Positions 62,226 to 64,000 of a DNA stretch of 64,000 nucleotides are shown piece by piece (the stretch's first letter is position 1; every line of letters starts with the position of its first letter). The notes under the pieces were generated by a model. That model was not told where the DNA came from. It worked only from the letters and a program-made list of their open reading frames with translations, and searched no databases. The stretch is from Planomonospora parontospora (GTDB lineage: Bacteria > Actinomycetota > Actinomycetes > Streptosporangiales > Streptosporangiaceae), in contig BMQD01000013.1 in NCBI GenBank assembly GCA_014647935.1, positions 178,694 through 242,693 of the forward strand, in the 5' to 3' direction. A program made the translations under genes and the position numbers.

Positions 62226-64000
62226 CGGGCGCTCCACTCCGCGTCGAGTTCCGCTGCGAACGCGTCGATCTCCTCCTGGCTGACGGGCACCAGCAGGTCC
62301 GACGGGGTGAGGCCGCCGCCGGTGTGCCGCGACAGCCCGGTGAGCGCGGTGAACCACGCCTCCGCCAGCTCCCGGACCCGTTCCTCCTCGTACAGGCGGG
62401 CCGCCCACGACCAGGTCGCCCGCAGGCGCGGCCCGCCGGGCGCATCCAGAGTGAGGGCGTTGACCTCCAGGGCGTGCGGGAGGGCGAGGTCCGCGGAATG
62501 GCCACCGCCCACCAGGCCGGATTCGGGCGCCGGGGACCAGTCGGTCCCGGTGACGGCCTGCGTCCGGCCGAGGTAGTTGAAAGCCAGCTCCGGCGCCGGT
62601 CGGGCGGCCAGTTCAGCGGCGGCCGCGGGGTCGAGGTGGCGGAGCAGGCCGTATCCGATGCCGTTGTCCGGGACGGCCCGCAGCTGCTCCTTGACCCGCT
62701 TGACCGCCCGGGCTGCGGTGGGACCGTGCAGGTCGGCCCAGTCCGCCGGGCCGGGTTCGAGCCGGACCGGGTGGATGGTCGTGAACCAGCCGACGGTCCG
62801 CGACAGGTCCGCCGCGCCGGTGACCTCCTCCCGGCCGTGGCCCTCCAGGTCCACCAGGACCGACTCCTGCCCGGTGCAGCGGGCCACGGCGAGGGCGAGC
62901 CCGGCGAGCAGCACGTCGCCGACCCGGCCGTGGAAGGCCGCCGGGAGACGGGTCAGCAGGGGCTCGGTGACCTCCGGGGGCAGTTCGACGGTGAGGTGGC
63001 GCTGGGTGCCGAAGGTGTCCCGGGCGGGATCCGGCCGCCGGGAGCCGCCCCGGGCCGGGTCCGGCTGCCGGGAGCCGTCCCGGGTGGAATCGTCCGGCCG
63101 TGGAGGGCCGGGAGGGGCTCCGGCCGGGCCGGGCCGTCCGGAGCCGTCGCTCGCGGGACCGGATGGCGGGGTGTCCCCGTCCAGGGTCCGGCGCCAGAAG
63201 TCCAGCTCATCCGCTCTGATCTCCGCCTCGGCGCGGAGTCGCCGCGCCCAGGTGCGGAAGGAGACCGGCACCGGCGGCAGCTGCGGGGTCCGTCCCCGGG
63301 CCGCGGCCTCCCAGGCGGTGAACAGGTCCGGGAGCAGGATCCGCCAGGAGACGGCGTCCACCGACAGGTGATGGACCGTCACCACCAGCCGGCCAGACAC
63401 CCCCGGACCCGCGTCCAGCCACGCCACCCGGACCATCCGGCCGGTGGCGGGGTCCAGCTCGGCCCGCGACCTCGCCGTTTCCCCGGTCACCGCCCGCGCC
63501 CAGACGTCCTGCCCACCGGACCCGTCCAGCGGTACGCCACCAGGTCCGTCCGCCGGGACGCCACCGGGCCCGTCCACCGGGGTGCCGGCCGGCCCGTCCT
63601 CCGGTGCGTCGACCGCCACCCGCCGGATGCACCCGCCTGCCCGGACCGCGCCCGGGGGCAGGACCTCCAGCGCTGGGGGATCACCGGGTGCCGGGTCCGC
63701 ACCGTCCAGCCACCGTCCACCGTCGGGGCAGGTCAGGCGGAGCGCGTCGTGCCGGTCCAGTACGGCCTGCAGCCCGGCCGTCAGCGCCTCCAGCCCCAGG
63801 CCCGGCGGAACCCGCAGCACCACCGTCTGGCTGAAGTCGCGGACCGGACCGGGAAGTTCCCGCAACCAGTGCATGATCGGAGTGGGATCCACCGGACCGA
63901 CCCCCGCCCCCTCCGGCTCCCCCACCGCACCGGCCGCCACCTCGGCCGCCACCGCCGCCAAAGCCCGCACACTCTGGTGCCGGAACACCTCCCGCGGCGA
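62222..64000 (-). CDS. NRPS C-terminal part: PCP end and epimerization domain (partial, cut by right edge)
   Basis: The frame runs from the right edge to stop 62222. It begins inside the C-terminus of a carrier domain ([18 protein letters not shown]) and contains a complete E domain: [14 protein letters not shown] (about 63340-63380), [19 protein letters not shown] and FNYLGR. An E domain directly before the next protein's C domain means the residue before the last one becomes D-configured. Low-complexity Gly/Pro/Asp inserts ([13 protein letters not shown] near 63520-63600; [16 protein letters not shown] near 63080-63150) expand loops. ATGA overlap with the next NRPS gene. The remainder of this protein is outside the window. 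Confidence 0.93.
   Translation of the reverse strand, partial: SPREVFRHQSVRALAAVAAEVAAGAVGEPEGAGVGPVDPTPIMHWLRELPGPVRDFSQTVVLRVPPGLGLEALTAGLQAVLDRHDALRLTCPDGGRWLDGADPAPGDPPALEVLPPGAVRAGGCIRRVAVDAPEDGPAGTPVDGPGGVPADGPGGVPLDGSGGQDVWARAVTGETARSRAELDPATGRMVRVAWLDAGPGVSGRLVVTVHHLSVDAVSWRILLPDLFTAWEAAARGRTPQLPPVPVSFRTWARRLRAEAEIRADELDFWRRTLDGDTPPSGPASDGSGRPGPAGAPPGPPRPDDSTRDGSRQPDPARGGSRRPDPARDTFGTQRHLTVELPPEVTEPLLTRLPAAFHGRVGDVLLAGLALAVARCTGQESVLVDLEGHGREEVTGAADLSRTVGWFTTIHPVRLEPGPADWADLHGPTAARAVKRVKEQLRAVPDNGIGYGLLRHLDPAAAAELAARPAPELAFNYLGRTQAVTGTDWSPAPESGLVGGGHSADLALPHALEVNALTLDAPGGPRLRATWSWAARLYEEERVRELAEAWFTALTGLSRHTGGGLTPSDLLVPVSQEEIDAFAAELDAEWSAR

Overview
The window is very GC-rich (clearly above 65 %, with strong G/C bias at third codon positions) and looks like the chromosome of a filamentous actinomycete, probably Streptosporangiaceae or a related family. 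Supporting markers are a DUF574-type SAM methyltransferase, a large LuxR regulator with an ATPase domain, an MsiK-like sugar ATPase, a DUF3376 patatin, an MbtH-assisted NRPS, many SARP-free small regulators, and at least a dozen genes with a TANNNT -10 box only 6-8 bases before the start codon (leaderless transcripts). No rRNA, tRNA, CRISPR array or intact mobile element was seen. Family assignment is inference.

Layout. 1-9.8 kb: a membrane AAA+ ATPase cut by the left edge with its lipoprotein partner, a carboxymuconolactone decarboxylase-like protein, a DUF3376 patatin, an SDR, a SAM methyltransferase, and msiK. 9.8-12 kb: a LacI regulator with operators shared with msiK, and a glutathione peroxidase. 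11.6-19 kb: a coherent accessory block made of a MarR repressor divergent from an esterase and a histidyl-FAD oxidoreductase, then an ABC exporter coupled to a two-component system. It ends at a decayed VOC (glyoxalase-fold) gene. 19.5-24.2 kb: LuxR regulator with an alpha/beta hydrolase, then a secreted lytic transglycosylase behind a long leader. 24.2-33 kb: TetR with a diiron ferritin-like protein (twin palindromic operators), small proteins, a dehalogenase-like hydrolase, a DUF202 pair, a UBP zinc finger, an XRE-cupin regulator, an NhaP antiporter and a proline-rich repeat protein.

33-40 kb: a DinG/XPD-like helicase, then the shikimate operon aroC-aroK-aroB-aroQ with a downstream SGNH hydrolase. 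40-51 kb: a secreted beta-lactamase-fold protein with a CTG-started ArsR-like regulator, DUF998 membrane protein, MepB abutting a TnpB remnant, a monooxygenase divergent from a GlxA/AraC regulator, a prepilin peptidase, a membrane protein translationally coupled to a cation/proton antiporter, SseB-like protein, and a carbamate kinase/ring-opening amidohydrolase operon. 51-54 kb: a membrane protein divergent from a NarL-type two-component system, with twin inverted repeats between them.

54-64 kb: an E. coli-type argininosuccinate synthase with a leaderless promoter, a secreted lipase behind five tandem 10-bp repeats, and the left end of an NRPS operon running leftward out of the right edge: upstream NRPS ending in an epimerization domain, a C-A-PCP-TE termination module, MbtH and a type II thioesterase. 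This would assemble a peptide with a D-residue just before the final residue. The NRPS genes carry several in-frame tandem-repeat insertions. The most useful leads are this NRPS edge, the paired operator architectures, the barbiturase-like/carbamate kinase pair, and the recurrent leaderless promoter pattern.
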